Source of the DNA: Saprospiraceae bacterium
Lineage (GTDB): Bacteria; Bacteroidota; Bacteroidia; Chitinophagales; Saprospiraceae
Reading direction: 5' to 3'
Length of the DNA stretch: 64,000 nucleotides
NCBI GenBank assembly: GCA_013140975.1
Contig: JABFRV010000029.1
Coordinates: forward strand, 25,085-89,084
Shown here: positions 25,546-34,614 of the stretch, piece by piece
How positions within the stretch are numbered: position 1 is the stretch's first letter
Layout: each line of letters begins with the position of its first letter
Program-made: the position numbers and the translations under genes
The notes under the pieces: generated by a model
Databases searched by the model: none
The model's input: the letters and a program-made list of their open reading frames with translations, nothing else
What the model was told of the DNA's origin: nothing

Positions 25546-27000
25546 TTATTGTAACTTTGATTTTATTTGTACAAATGAACTTACTGCCTGATCCGCTAAG
25601 TCAAGCCAACTCGCAGGAAAAAATCCTAAAGCAATAACCAATATTGAAAGTATAATTAATGCATATTCTTCATTTAAGGTAATTGGACTCCAGTTACTAT
25701 TTGTTGAATTTGCTTCGCCAAACATAGATTTTTGATAAAATCTAAATGTATAGATCGCTCCAAGAATAATACTCAATCCGGCTAATAATGCAAATATCAA
25801 TTTAACACCCGTAAGTCCTAAGAGAATATCAAATTCTCCAATAAACCCACTTGTCAAAGGAAGCCCTACAGCACCCAGACAAAGAACAAAAAAGTATGTC
25901 GCTAATCTTGGTTGAGAACTTGCGATTCCACTACTTCCATAGATACTTGAACTATTTGTTCTAAACATGATTGAATCTACAACCATAAATAATCCTGCTG
26001 CCACCAATCCATGAGAAAGCATTTGAAATAACGATCCTTGTAAACCTGACAGACTTGCCGTAAATATTCCGGCTGCTATCATTCCCATATGTGATAATGA
26101 AGAATAAGCAAGTAATCGCGTCATTGAAGATTGTCTCCACGCAATTAATGCAGCATACAATATTCCAATTATGCAAAGTACAATTAGTGGAGTCTGATAT
26201 TGATGTATTGCATCTTCAACAACATTAAAAAATCGCAATAATCCAAATACACCCATTTTTGAAAGAACAGCAGCAATTATAATAATAGCAGGTCTGTCTC
26301 CTTCAGAATACAAATCCGCCTGCCAAGTGTGAAATGGAAATAATGGAGATTTAATAGCAAAGGCAATAAATAATCCTGCTAAAATCCAGGTTTGAGACTT
26401 CAAGCTTAATTCTATATCATAGAGCATTGACCAATCAGATGGAATTCCAATAGTAGCTAGTGAACGAAGGTAAATTATAGCAGCAAGCATTAGAAAGCTA
26501 CCGAAAACAGTATAGATAAAAAATTTAAACAATGCTCTATTTCTGTCTGCACCACCATACATCAATACCATAAAATAAAATGGTAGTAGTGCTAACTCAA
26601 AAAACACGTAGAATGTAAGATCATTTTGCGCACTAAAAAAACCGATCAACGCACTTAAACCGGTCATCATTAATACATAATAAGACTTTCTTCTATAATT
26701 GCTATACTTGATAGAGGCGAGAATTCCTACAGGAACAACTAATGTTGACAATAAAATCATAAATAGTCCTAACGAGTCCAGCCCAAAATGTAGATCCACA
26801 TTTATTCCCGGTATCCATGGCATGGAAAATTCATTCTCAATCTTCTTACTTGAATCAAATTGACTTAGAAAGAAAATAAAAAAGAATAGAGTTGATCCTG
26901 CGCCTGCTAATGCAATACCGGAAGACCATTTTTTATTAAGCAATGAAATCAGCAAGCCAAATACAAGGGGTAATAATATCAGATATAAAATCGAAATCAT
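25546..27000 (-). CDS. nuoM: NADH-quinone oxidoreductase subunit M
   Basis: 484 residues, antiporter-like membrane subunit of complex I. The TM5 Glu lies in FYVFFELALLPFYFMV; the TM7 Lys region reads FAIKSPLFPFHTWQADLYSEGDRPAI, and RLLAYSSLSHMGMI is the later conserved segment. It sits between nuoL and nuoN with gaps of a few bp. Confidence 0.95.
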   Translation of the reverse strand: MISILYLILLPLVFGLLISLLNKKWSSGIALAGAGSTLFFFIFFLSQFDSSKKIENEFSMPWIPGINVDLHFGLDSLGLFMILLSTLVVPVGILASIKYSNYRRKSYYVLMMTGLSALIGFFSAQNDLTFYVFFELALLPFYFMVLMYGGADRNRALFKFFIYTVFGSFLMLAAIIYLRSLATIGIPSDWSMLYDIELSLKSQTWILAGLFIAFAIKSPLFPFHTWQADLYSEGDRPAIIIIAAVLSKMGVFGLLRFFNVVEDAIHQYQTPLIVLCIIGILYAALIAWRQSSMTRLLAYSSLSHMGMIAAGIFTASLSGLQGSLFQMLSHGLVAAGLFMVVDSIMFRTNSSSIYGSSGIASSQPRLATYFFVLCLGAVGLPLTSGFIGEFDILLGLTGVKLIFALLAGLSIILGAIYTFRFYQKSMFGEANSTNSNWSPITLNEEYALIILSILVIALGFFPASWLDLADQAVSSFVQIKSKLQ

Positions 27001-27005
27001 GCTGA

Positions 27006-28895
27006 TTAAAATTTAAATAAAAATAGTAAAGCAAAAGCCAAAAATCCAAGAAGTATAGAGATCATATACCAACTTATATTTCCTGACTGCAAGGGCTTTA
27101 ATTCAAGACTTGCTTTCGTAACAATTGAACCCGGAATTCTAACAATTGCATCTACACCTTGTCTTTCAAATATGTTTTTAAACCAAGAACCAAGAGTTCT
27201 TAATGGTTTGGTAAAAATCGCCGCATAAATTTCATCCAGATAATATTTATTCCACAGCAATCCTGAAAGTCCAGTATTTTCTTTTTCAAAATCTTCTTTG
27301 GTAACTGTAGTGTATTTCTTATATGTCAAAAATGCAATGATTGCCAGAACTACCAATGTTACACCCCACAGTGTGAATTCAAAAAAGTGGCTAACCTTAT
27401 GCGTATGATCAACTACACTAAATTTTAAAAAATCTTTCACATAATGATGGTGTGAAATTATTTCCGGCATTCCGGCAAATCCACCAATAATTGACAAGAA
27501 AGCCAAAACAATCAATGGAAATAATATTATCCATGGTGATTCATGAGCATGATCCCAAGTATGTGAATCTCCTCGATACTTTCCATGAAATGTTGAGAAG
27601 TAAAGTCGCAACATATACCATGCTGTAAAAACTGAAGCGAACGCAAGAACAATAAATCCGAGTGCATTCCAGCTATAAACAGATGCAAGTATTTCATCTT
27701 TAGAGAAAAATCCAGCTAAAGGAGGACAGCCTGCGATAGCTAATGTTCCAATAAGAAATACCAGGTGGGTTACTTTCATTTTCGACTTCAAGCCACCCAT
27801 ATTTTTAATATCCTGTTCGCCATGTAAGCCATGTATAACAGAACCTGCTGCAAGGAATAATAATGCCTTGAAAAATGCGTGCGTCATTACATGAAAAATT
27901 GCAGTAGAGTATGCGGCAACACCCAATGCAGAAGCCATATATCCCAATTGGCTAACAGTTGAATATGCCAATACTTTTTTAATATCGTTCTGTTTAAGGG
28001 CTATTGAAGCTGCAACAATAGCAGTAACAACTCCCGTCCACATAATAACATTTAATGTAAATGGTGCGAGATTAAATAATAATGACATTCTTGCAACAAG
28101 ATAAATTCCTGCTGTAACCATAGTAGCAGCATGTATCAATGCTGAAACAGGTGTAGGTCCTGCCATCGCATCCGGCAACCAGGTGAACAATGGAATCTGT
28201 GCTGACTTTCCACAAACACCTAAAAACAAAAGCAATGTTATTAATATAATACTTGGATCATTTTTAGATAGCTCACCAAAACTTTCCTGAATTTTTACAA
28301 TTTCAACGGAGTTAAATTTAATTGCCAGTAAGAAAATTCCCAGAATAAATCCAAGATCACCAATTCGATTCATTACGAATGCCTTTCTGGCTGCCTTATT
28401 ATATTCCGGATTCTTAAACCAGAAACCAATTAATAAAAAAGAACATAATCCAACTCCTTCCCATCCTGCAAATAGTAATACCAGATTTGATCCGGTTACT
28501 AATAATATCATTGAAAATAAAAACAGATTCAAGTACGCAAAAAATCTGCTAAAGCCGGGATCATCTTTCATGTATCCAATAGAGTATACATGTATCAAGG
28601 TTCCTACTCCTGTAATAATAAATAACATTAATAAGGTAAGGTGATCCAGATATACTGAAAAATTAACGGGGTTGCTTAAGCCTATACTAAACCAATTATA
28701 AATAACAATATTCTTGGCCTCCAATAAAGGAACAGTAAAATAAATTAAACTTGTTGCAATGAATCCTAAAATCGGACCAACACATGCAATGAAACCACTT
28801 GTACTTTTAGATAATTTGGAACCAAAAATTCCATTGATAAGAAAACCCAACAATGTTGGCCATAGAATAAGATGAATTAGTCCTTCTGCGCTCAT
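27006..28895 (-). CDS. nuoL: NADH-quinone oxidoreductase subunit L
   Basis: 629 residues, the distal pumping subunit of complex I. It shows FAGWEGVGLCSFLLIGFW (TM5 Glu), FTWLPDAMAGPTPVSALIHA (TM7 region) and KKVLAYSTVSQLGYM. The extended C-terminus matches the long lateral helix and final membrane helix that brace the pumping modules. Length is normal. Confidence 0.96.
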   Translation of the reverse strand: MSAEGLIHLILWPTLLGFLINGIFGSKLSKSTSGFIACVGPILGFIATSLIYFTVPLLEAKNIVIYNWFSIGLSNPVNFSVYLDHLTLLMLFIITGVGTLIHVYSIGYMKDDPGFSRFFAYLNLFLFSMILLVTGSNLVLLFAGWEGVGLCSFLLIGFWFKNPEYNKAARKAFVMNRIGDLGFILGIFLLAIKFNSVEIVKIQESFGELSKNDPSIILITLLLFLGVCGKSAQIPLFTWLPDAMAGPTPVSALIHAATMVTAGIYLVARMSLLFNLAPFTLNVIMWTGVVTAIVAASIALKQNDIKKVLAYSTVSQLGYMASALGVAAYSTAIFHVMTHAFFKALLFLAAGSVIHGLHGEQDIKNMGGLKSKMKVTHLVFLIGTLAIAGCPPLAGFFSKDEILASVYSWNALGFIVLAFASVFTAWYMLRLYFSTFHGKYRGDSHTWDHAHESPWIILFPLIVLAFLSIIGGFAGMPEIISHHHYVKDFLKFSVVDHTHKVSHFFEFTLWGVTLVVLAIIAFLTYKKYTTVTKEDFEKENTGLSGLLWNKYYLDEIYAAIFTKPLRTLGSWFKNIFERQGVDAIVRIPGSIVTKASLELKPLQSGNISWYMISILLGFLAFALLFLFKF

Positions 28896-28905
28896 TGAAT
28901 TTTGA

Positions 28906-29238
28906 TTATCCTTTTAGTTTGTTAAATACATCTATATTAGTGGACTTCAGATTTTTATAAACCATTACAATTATAGCAAGTCCCACTGCTACTTCCGCAG
29001 CTGCTACAGCCATAGTAAAAAACACCATAATTTGTCCTCCCGGATTACCGTAGTAAGCCGATGTTGATGTCAACATTAAATTGGCAGCATTTAACATTAT
29101 CTCAATACACATAAATACGATGATAATACTTTTCCTTGTCATTACACCAATGAGTCCAACAACGAATAATGCAGCACTTAATAATATGTAGTGCGTTAAA
29201 GGAATAGCTGAAAATATTTCTGGTGCGGTAGATTCCAT
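28906..29238 (-). CDS. nuoK: NADH-quinone oxidoreductase subunit K
   Basis: 110 residues with three membrane helices. The conserved Glu residues of the K subunit are in VFMCIEIMLNAANL and AVAAAEVAVGLAI. Small membrane subunit next to the quinone module; 7 bp downstream of nuoJ. Confidence 0.95.
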   Translation of the reverse strand: MESTAPEIFSAIPLTHYILLSAALFVVGLIGVMTRKSIIIVFMCIEIMLNAANLMLTSTSAYYGNPGGQIMVFFTMAVAAAEVAVGLAIIVMVYKNLKSTNIDVFNKLKG

Positions 29239-29245
29239 TTTTGAA

Positions 29246-29749
29246 TTATTCGTTTACAATTTTTTCTTTTCTGCTTAATAAAACAACTCCTGCCATTGCT
29301 ATAAGAAACAATACCGAACTAATCTCCATTGGAAGAAGATACTCTTTATATAATACGTTTCCAAGATTTTCGACCAATCCAATTGAATGATTGGCATTTT
29401 CATTTTGCAAAAGGTTTGATTTTTGCAAAGCAGATATTACAATAAGAAAGAAACTTCCTCCTCCTACCAATGCAGCCAACCATGGTAAAAATCCTTTATA
29501 GGGTTCAACTTCCTTATTTAAGTTTAAGAACATAACCACAAAAAGAAAAAGTACCATAATAGCACCTGCATATACAACGATATTTACCAATGCTAAAAAT
29601 TGTGCATTGAGTAAAACATAATGTGCAGAAATTAAAAAGAAAGTTGCGACTAAAAATAAGATACTCCGTATTGGATGCTTGCTTATAACTACCATGCAAG
29701 CACAAAGTATTGTGGCAATTGAGAGCGCGTAAAATATTTTATCTATCAT
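29246..29749 (-). CDS. nuoJ: NADH-quinone oxidoreductase subunit J
   Basis: 167 residues, five membrane helices. NuoJ hallmark NIVVYAGAIMVLFLFVVMFL, the helix that carries the pi-bulge in complex I. Its start overlaps the nuoI stop as ATGA. Confidence 0.95.
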   Translation of the reverse strand: MIDKIFYALSIATILCACMVVISKHPIRSILFLVATFFLISAHYVLLNAQFLALVNIVVYAGAIMVLFLFVVMFLNLNKEVEPYKGFLPWLAALVGGGSFFLIVISALQKSNLLQNENANHSIGLVENLGNVLYKEYLLPMEISSVLFLIAMAGVVLLSRKEKIVNE

Positions 29750-30258
29750 GCCTTAGCTTGTAAAAATGGTTCAACAAGTCGATCTTTTCCATATATGAAA
29801 TCTTCACGTTCGTAACTCGCAGGCGCCATCTTGTCATTTTGTAAGAAAATAGCTGCTTTAGGGCACGCCTCCTCACAAAGTCCACAAAAAATGCATCTCA
29901 ACATATTGATTTCATATACTGATGCATATTTCTCTTCTCTATAAAGTCCTTCTTCTCCTCTCTTTCTTTCTGAAGCAGTCATGCTTATTGCTTCTGCTGG
30001 ACAAGCCAATGCACATAGACCACAAGCAGTACATCTTTCTGCACCCTTTTCATCTCTTTTTAAAATATGAAGCCCTCTAAACACTTCACTCATTGGACGT
30101 TGCTCTTCCGGGTAGGATATCGTTGCTTTCTTTTTAAACAAATGAGATATGGTGATACTCATTCCTTTTAGAATAGCAGGAATATATATTTTTTCCATAA
30201 AAGTCATTGGCTTACGCTCCATGACTTTTATCCTATCTGTTAATTTTACTACACTCAT
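29746..30258 (-). CDS. nuoI: NADH-quinone oxidoreductase subunit I (two 4Fe-4S)
   Basis: 170 residues. Two ferredoxin motifs, CTACGLCALACP and CIFCGLCEEACP, hold clusters N6a and N6b that pass electrons towards NuoB. One bp separates it from nuoH. Confidence 0.96.
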   Translation of the reverse strand: MSVVKLTDRIKVMERKPMTFMEKIYIPAILKGMSITISHLFKKKATISYPEEQRPMSEVFRGLHILKRDEKGAERCTACGLCALACPAEAISMTASERKRGEEGLYREEKYASVYEINMLRCIFCGLCEEACPKAAIFLQNDKMAPASYEREDFIYGKDRLVEPFLQAKA

Positions 30259-30259
30259 A

Positions 30260-31282
30260 CTATAAACCCATTTTATATAAAATAACCGCGCCGGTAATCA
30301 ATATATTAATTACCGCTAGAGGTATTAATATTCTCCAACCCAAATTCATTAATTGATCATATCTAAATCTTGGAAGAGTCCATCTCACCCACATAAAGAA
30401 AAATATGAAGAAAAAGATTTTTCCAAACATTACACCAACACTTAAAGCTGTTTTTAGTATTCCCGGCTCCATAGAAGAAATTCCAGGAAAATGATATCCG
30501 CCAAAAAATAAAGTTGCCAATACAGCACTGCTGATAAACATATTTATATACTCAGCAAATAAATAAAAGCCAAGCTTCATAGAAGAAAACTCTGTGTGAT
30601 ACCCTCCCACTAATTCAGTCTCACACTCCGGTAAATCAAAAGGTGCGCGATTTGTCTCAGCAAATGCACATACCAGGAATATTAAAAAACCCAAAGGCTG
30701 ATAAAATACATTCCAATGCCAGCCTGCTTGTTGATCGACAATATCCTTAAGACTTAATGAAGAGCTCATCATAACCAATGCTATGATAGAAAGTCCCATT
30801 GCAAGTTCGTAACTAATATTTTGTGACGCAGCACGAATTGCTCCCAATAAAGAAAATTTATTATTGGATGCCCAGCCGCCAATTAATATACCATATACTC
30901 CAAGCGATACAACACCAAAGATGTATAATAATCCTACATTAATATCTGTTGCCTGAAGAGAAAATGGCTTCCCATCTACTATAATATCCGGACCAAAAGG
31001 AATAACTGCACTTGTCATAAGAGCAGTAATCATAAAAAATCCCGGGCCCATTAGAAATAACCATCGATCTGCTTTCATCGGAATAAATTCTTCTTTAAAG
31101 AATAGCTTTACTCCATCAGCCAAAGGTTGTAATAATCCAAAGGGTCCAGCTCTGTTGGGTCCTAATCTGTCTTGTAGAAATGCTGCAATTTTTCTTTCTG
31201 CATATGTAGAATACATTGCAATAAAAAGTGATAATCCAAATATCACCGAAATGAAAATGATTTTAAGAATTATCCAACTCAT
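30260..31282 (-). CDS. nuoH: NADH-quinone oxidoreductase subunit H
   Basis: 340 residues, about eight membrane helices; forms the quinone-binding cavity with NuoB and NuoD. Conserved AERKIAAFLQDRLGPNRAGP near the N-terminus and ETNRAPFDLPECETELVGGY in the middle. Its start overlaps the nuoG stop as ATGA. Confidence 0.96.
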   Translation of the reverse strand: MSWIILKIIFISVIFGLSLFIAMYSTYAERKIAAFLQDRLGPNRAGPFGLLQPLADGVKLFFKEEFIPMKADRWLFLMGPGFFMITALMTSAVIPFGPDIIVDGKPFSLQATDINVGLLYIFGVVSLGVYGILIGGWASNNKFSLLGAIRAASQNISYELAMGLSIIALVMMSSSLSLKDIVDQQAGWHWNVFYQPLGFLIFLVCAFAETNRAPFDLPECETELVGGYHTEFSSMKLGFYLFAEYINMFISSAVLATLFFGGYHFPGISSMEPGILKTALSVGVMFGKIFFFIFFFMWVRWTLPRFRYDQLMNLGWRILIPLAVINILITGAVILYKMGL

Positions 31283-32244
31283 TCTGATACAAATTTTGCG
31301 TCTACATTTACTGCAGGAGAATGATCAAGGACTTTATACTTATTGGTTGTGATTACTGAATCATTATCCATTTCGTAAGGTTCTCCAATTGTCCAGTCGT
31401 TCATATTCTTATGTTCGAATCTACAGTTATTACAAATAAAATCAAGAACCTCCCCAAATTTATTTTTCCTAGCAGTAACACGAATTACATCATTATTTTT
31501 TACCCAGGCAACTGCTTCACCTTTACACTTATCACATTCCCGATGTGCATAAAAAGGTTTGGAGAACCATACTCTCTGTTTAAATCTATATTTCTTATCT
31601 GTTAAGGCTCCGACAGGACAGACATCAATAATATTTCCAGAAAAATCATTGTCTATAGCATTCTGAATATACGTGCTAATTTCAGAAACATCACCTCTGT
31701 TTATAACACCATGCACTCTTTTATTGGTTAGTTGATCAGCAGTATAAACACATCGATAACATAAAATACAACGTGTCATGTGAAGCTGAATATTCTCACC
31801 TAAATCTATTTTATCAAATTCTCTTCTTCCTTCTTCGTAACGTGTTGATTCAGTTCCATGCTTGTAAGAAAGATTCTGAAGATCGCATTCACCTGCCTGA
31901 TCACAGACCGGACAATCCAAAGGATGGTTAATTAATAAAAATTCTACAACTCCTTTTCTTGCTTCTAAAACTTCCGGAGATGTCTCATTTTCAATAACCA
32001 TTCCATGCTCAACTCTTGTCAGACAACTTGCTACTAATTTAGGCATCGGTCTCGGATTGGCTTCACTTCCCTGTGTAACTTTTACCAAACATACACGACA
32101 CTTACCTCCTGTTTCTTTCAATGGAGTATAATAACACATTGCAGGAGGATAATTTTCTCCTATCATACGAGCTGCTTGAAGGATAGTTGTGCCCGGAGGA
32201 ACTTCGATACTTTTTCCGTCTATTGTGACTTTTAAGTTATTCAT
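31279..32244 (-). CDS. nuoG: NADH-quinone oxidoreductase subunit G, short form
   Basis: 321 residues, against roughly 700-900 in E. coli or Thermus. It has the 2Fe-2S domain (GGKCRVCLVKV and CLTRVEHGM), the His-ligated cluster motif HPLDCPVCDQAGECDLQ, and the next 4Fe-4S motif (CILCYRCV with CPVGAL). It ends with a further Cys-rich segment (CDKCKG and CNNCRF) and lacks the molybdopterin-oxidoreductase-like domain. Short NuoG proteins occur in other Bacteroidota from what I know, so this is a lineage form and not a truncation. The upstream gene is the inserted four-helix-bundle gene rather than nuoF. Confidence 0.9.
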   Translation of the reverse strand: MNNLKVTIDGKSIEVPPGTTILQAARMIGENYPPAMCYYTPLKETGGKCRVCLVKVTQGSEANPRPMPKLVASCLTRVEHGMVIENETSPEVLEARKGVVEFLLINHPLDCPVCDQAGECDLQNLSYKHGTESTRYEEGRREFDKIDLGENIQLHMTRCILCYRCVYTADQLTNKRVHGVINRGDVSEISTYIQNAIDNDFSGNIIDVCPVGALTDKKYRFKQRVWFSKPFYAHRECDKCKGEAVAWVKNNDVIRVTARKNKFGEVLDFICNNCRFEHKNMNDWTIGEPYEMDNDSVITTNKYKVLDHSPAVNVDAKFVSE

Positions 32245-32245
32245 A

Positions 32246-32280
32246 TTAGTTTTTAGGTATTAGGACTTAGGGGTTAGATT
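32246..32280. repeat. Repeat flank downstream of the four-helix-bundle gene
   Basis: On the plus strand TTAGTTTTTAGGTATTAGG followed by ACTTAGGGGTTAGA, a TTAG-based degenerate tandem. It overlaps the last codons of the four-helix-bundle gene (its SNP-stop end is part of the repeat). On the transcript it reads CUAA-rich and partly complements the UUAGAG-rich flank on the other side of the gene. Confidence 0.6.
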
Positions 32281-32629
32281 TTAAATTTAATGACTTTCTC
32301 AAACCACTAATAATTTTTGAAATTTCATTTGATTTTTCAATTAAGTTATCTCTTTTTGTTAAATCAATATATTTTAATTTACTTGCTAGATACAACATCG
32401 ATCTTGTCTCACTACATGATCCAGAAGCAATAAAAAGAAACCTGTTAAATTCTTTAGTAGAAGATCTATCGTAACCTTCTGCAATATTATTTGAAATTGA
32501 CACTACTGCTTTAAGGATTTGATCTTTAAAACCATAATCTTTGGATTTATTAAAAATTTCATAAAGCTCAACTGCAAAGTCTTGCGCCTTTTGCCAAGCA
32601 ATGATATCTTTAAATCTTTTAAAACTCAT
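32267..32629 (-). CDS. Four-helix bundle protein (23S rRNA intervening-sequence family)
   Basis: 120 residues, with hallmarks of the S23/IVP family: FKDIIAWQKAQDFAVELYEI, then ISNNIAEGYDRSSTKEFNRF and ASGSCSETRSML. Family members form a pentameric four-helix bundle and were first found inside intervening sequences of bacterial 23S rRNA; the related Avd protein serves diversity-generating retroelements. In Bacteroidota many lie outside rRNA and their role is unknown. This one interrupts the complex I operon between nuoF and nuoG, in the same orientation. It is bounded by short TTAG/CTAA-type arrays, and the 3' repeat provides its final codons, as expected of an inserted cassette. Confidence 0.88.
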   Translation of the reverse strand: MSFKRFKDIIAWQKAQDFAVELYEIFNKSKDYGFKDQILKAVVSISNNIAEGYDRSSTKEFNRFLFIASGSCSETRSMLYLASKLKYIDLTKRDNLIEKSNEISKIISGLRKSLNLKSNP

Positions 32630-32636
32630 ATAGTAC

Positions 32637-32712
32637 TAATTTCTAGTCTCTAACTTCTATCTTCTAACTCTAACCTCTAATTTCTAAACTCTAACTTCTA
32701 GCCTCTAACTTC
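32637..32712. repeat. Degenerate CTAACTTCTA array upstream of the four-helix-bundle gene
   Basis: On the plus strand about nine loose copies of (T)CTAACTTCTA/CTCTAATTTCTA with a period of roughly 7-10 bp. In the transcript it reads UUAGAG-rich and could pair imperfectly with the flank at 32246-32280, enclosing the gene in a long stem. Confidence 0.7.
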
Positions 32713-34047
32713 TTAATGTACCAATTCCATCGATCTATGTAAATGTCTCTTACAACAGGACTCAGGATTCCGAACATGTTCTTCAAACTCATGTCGGAAA
32801 TGTCTTATCGCACTTGCGACCGGCCATGCAGCTGCTTCACCTAATGGACAGATTGTTTTTCCTTCTATTTTTTTAGCAATATCTACAAGAAGATCTATGT
32901 CAGACATCTTTCCATGTCCATATTCTATACGATGTAAAACTTTTTCCATCCATCCTGTTCCTTCCCTGCAAGGACTACATTGTCCACACGATTCGTGATG
33001 ATAGAATCTTGTAAAATTCCAGAGATTTCTTACTATACACTGATCTTCATCATAAACTATGAAGCCTCCCGATCCCAACATAGTTCCACTTACAAATCCA
33101 CCATCACTTAATGATTCATAAGTCATCAATCTGGGTTCTCCATTGATTGTTCTTAAAATTAATTCCGCAGGTAGTATTGGAACGGATGATCCTCCAGCAA
33201 CAACAGCCTTTAGTTTTTTACCATTCGGAATTCCTCCACAATATTGATCACTATAAATAAAATCTTCGACGGTTACGCCCAATTCGATTTCATATACTCC
33301 GGGCTTATTAATATTTCCGCATGCAGAAATTAATTTTGTTCCTGTGCTCTTACCTACACCTATCGCAGCATATGCTTCTCCTCCATTATTTACAATCCAA
33401 GGAACATCAGCAATTGTCTCCACATTATTTACAACTGTTGGACATCCATATAATCCCCATACTGCCGGAAACGGAGGCTTGTTTCTTGGATTCCCACGCT
33501 TACCTTCCAATGATTCAAGCAATGCTGTTTCTTCACCACATATATACGCTCCACCTCCAGGATGTACATAAAGATCCAATGAATAATTAGATCCAAGAAT
33601 ATTATTTCCCAGATATCCAGCCTTATAAGATTCCTGAATTGCTTTCTCAAGAATTTGAATGACATTCATCATTTCACCACGTACATAGATATAAGATGTG
33701 CGAGCACCTAATGCATAAGAAGATGTAATCATACCTTCTATTAATGCATGGGGAATATGTTGCATCAAGTATCTGTCCTTAAATGTTCCGGGTTCAGATT
33801 CATCTGCATTACATACAAGGTATCTCGGTTTTTCAGATTTTTTATCCAGGAAAGACCATTTCATCCCTGTTGGAAATCCTGCCCCGCCACGTCCTCTTAA
33901 TCCGGATTTTTTTACTTCTTCGGTAACTTCATCCGGAGACATAGAGAAAGCTTTTTTCAAAGACTGATATCCTCCATGTGCAACATAAGTTTCCAAAGTA
34001 TGTATACCCGGCACATTGATATGTTGAAGTAATATTTTTTTAGACAT
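32713..34047 (-). CDS. nuoF: NADH-quinone oxidoreductase subunit F (FMN, 4Fe-4S)
   Basis: 444 residues; binds NADH and FMN and holds cluster N3. GLRGRGGAGFPTGMKW binds NADH/FMN, ETALLESLEGKRGNPR is the second conserved block, and ESCGQCSPCREG with the later TICPLGEAAAWP gives the cluster ligands. Its start overlaps the nuoE stop by 8 bp. Confidence 0.96.
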   Translation of the reverse strand: MSKKILLQHINVPGIHTLETYVAHGGYQSLKKAFSMSPDEVTEEVKKSGLRGRGGAGFPTGMKWSFLDKKSEKPRYLVCNADESEPGTFKDRYLMQHIPHALIEGMITSSYALGARTSYIYVRGEMMNVIQILEKAIQESYKAGYLGNNILGSNYSLDLYVHPGGGAYICGEETALLESLEGKRGNPRNKPPFPAVWGLYGCPTVVNNVETIADVPWIVNNGGEAYAAIGVGKSTGTKLISACGNINKPGVYEIELGVTVEDFIYSDQYCGGIPNGKKLKAVVAGGSSVPILPAELILRTINGEPRLMTYESLSDGGFVSGTMLGSGGFIVYDEDQCIVRNLWNFTRFYHHESCGQCSPCREGTGWMEKVLHRIEYGHGKMSDIDLLVDIAKKIEGKTICPLGEAAAWPVASAIRHFRHEFEEHVRNPESCCKRHLHRSMELVH

Positions 34048-34543
34048 CTTTCAGTCCTTTTATTTTTAATTCTTCTATTAAGTCATCAAATTTCTTCTTT
34101 GTCATATTCTCCTGATAAATATACTCAGGTCCAATTTGTAAAACAGGTCCTGTTCCACAAGCTGCAAGACATTCAACGGTCTTTAAAGTTATTAATCCGT
34201 CTTCCGTTGTCTCGCCAACTTTAATATTGAGTTTTTCTTCCATATACTGAACAAATTCTTCAGCACCTACTGTGCAACATGGCCCGGTTCGACAAACTTC
34301 GATAACAAACTTCCCAACTTTTTTAACATGAAACATTGTATAAAAAGTAGCTACTTCATATACTTCAATCGGTTGTATATCCAAAACTTCAGCTACCTCG
34401 TCCATTGCTTGTACAGGTAACCATCCTTGCTCTGCTTGTGCAAGATGCAAAGCAGGAAGTAATGCAGATTTTTGTCTGTCGTCAGGATAACGAGATTTTA
34501 ATTTTGTAATCTCTTGAATTGTATTTGAACTTAGTATTGACAT
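34040..34543 (-). CDS. nuoE: NADH-quinone oxidoreductase subunit E (2Fe-2S)
   Basis: 167 residues, thioredoxin-like fold. Ligands of cluster N1a are visible as EVCRTGPCC and, about 40 residues later, VECLAACGTGP. Partner of NuoF in the NADH module. Confidence 0.95.
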   Translation of the reverse strand: MSILSSNTIQEITKLKSRYPDDRQKSALLPALHLAQAEQGWLPVQAMDEVAEVLDIQPIEVYEVATFYTMFHVKKVGKFVIEVCRTGPCCTVGAEEFVQYMEEKLNIKVGETTEDGLITLKTVECLAACGTGPVLQIGPEYIYQENMTKKKFDDLIEELKIKGLKDV

Positions 34544-34614
34544 TTTAATTTAGTCGTGCGTCGCGAGTTAATTATTATTTACTTTTATTTTCAATTGTCT
34601 TATGAAGTCATTAA

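Noticed and set aside
31279..32244. Truncated nuoG pseudogene
   Set aside because: All expected cluster motifs are intact, the frame ends cleanly in an ATGA overlap with nuoH, and the short form occurs in the phylum.
32246..32712. Telomere-like TTAGGG repeats
   Set aside because: They are irregular, short and internal to an operon; only a chance resemblance.
33321..33590. Long plus-strand open frames inside nuoF, and similar antisense frames in nuoB, nuoD and the adhesin gene
   Set aside because: They lie opposite well-identified genes, have no domain or signal, and overlap one another; shadows of coding sequence.
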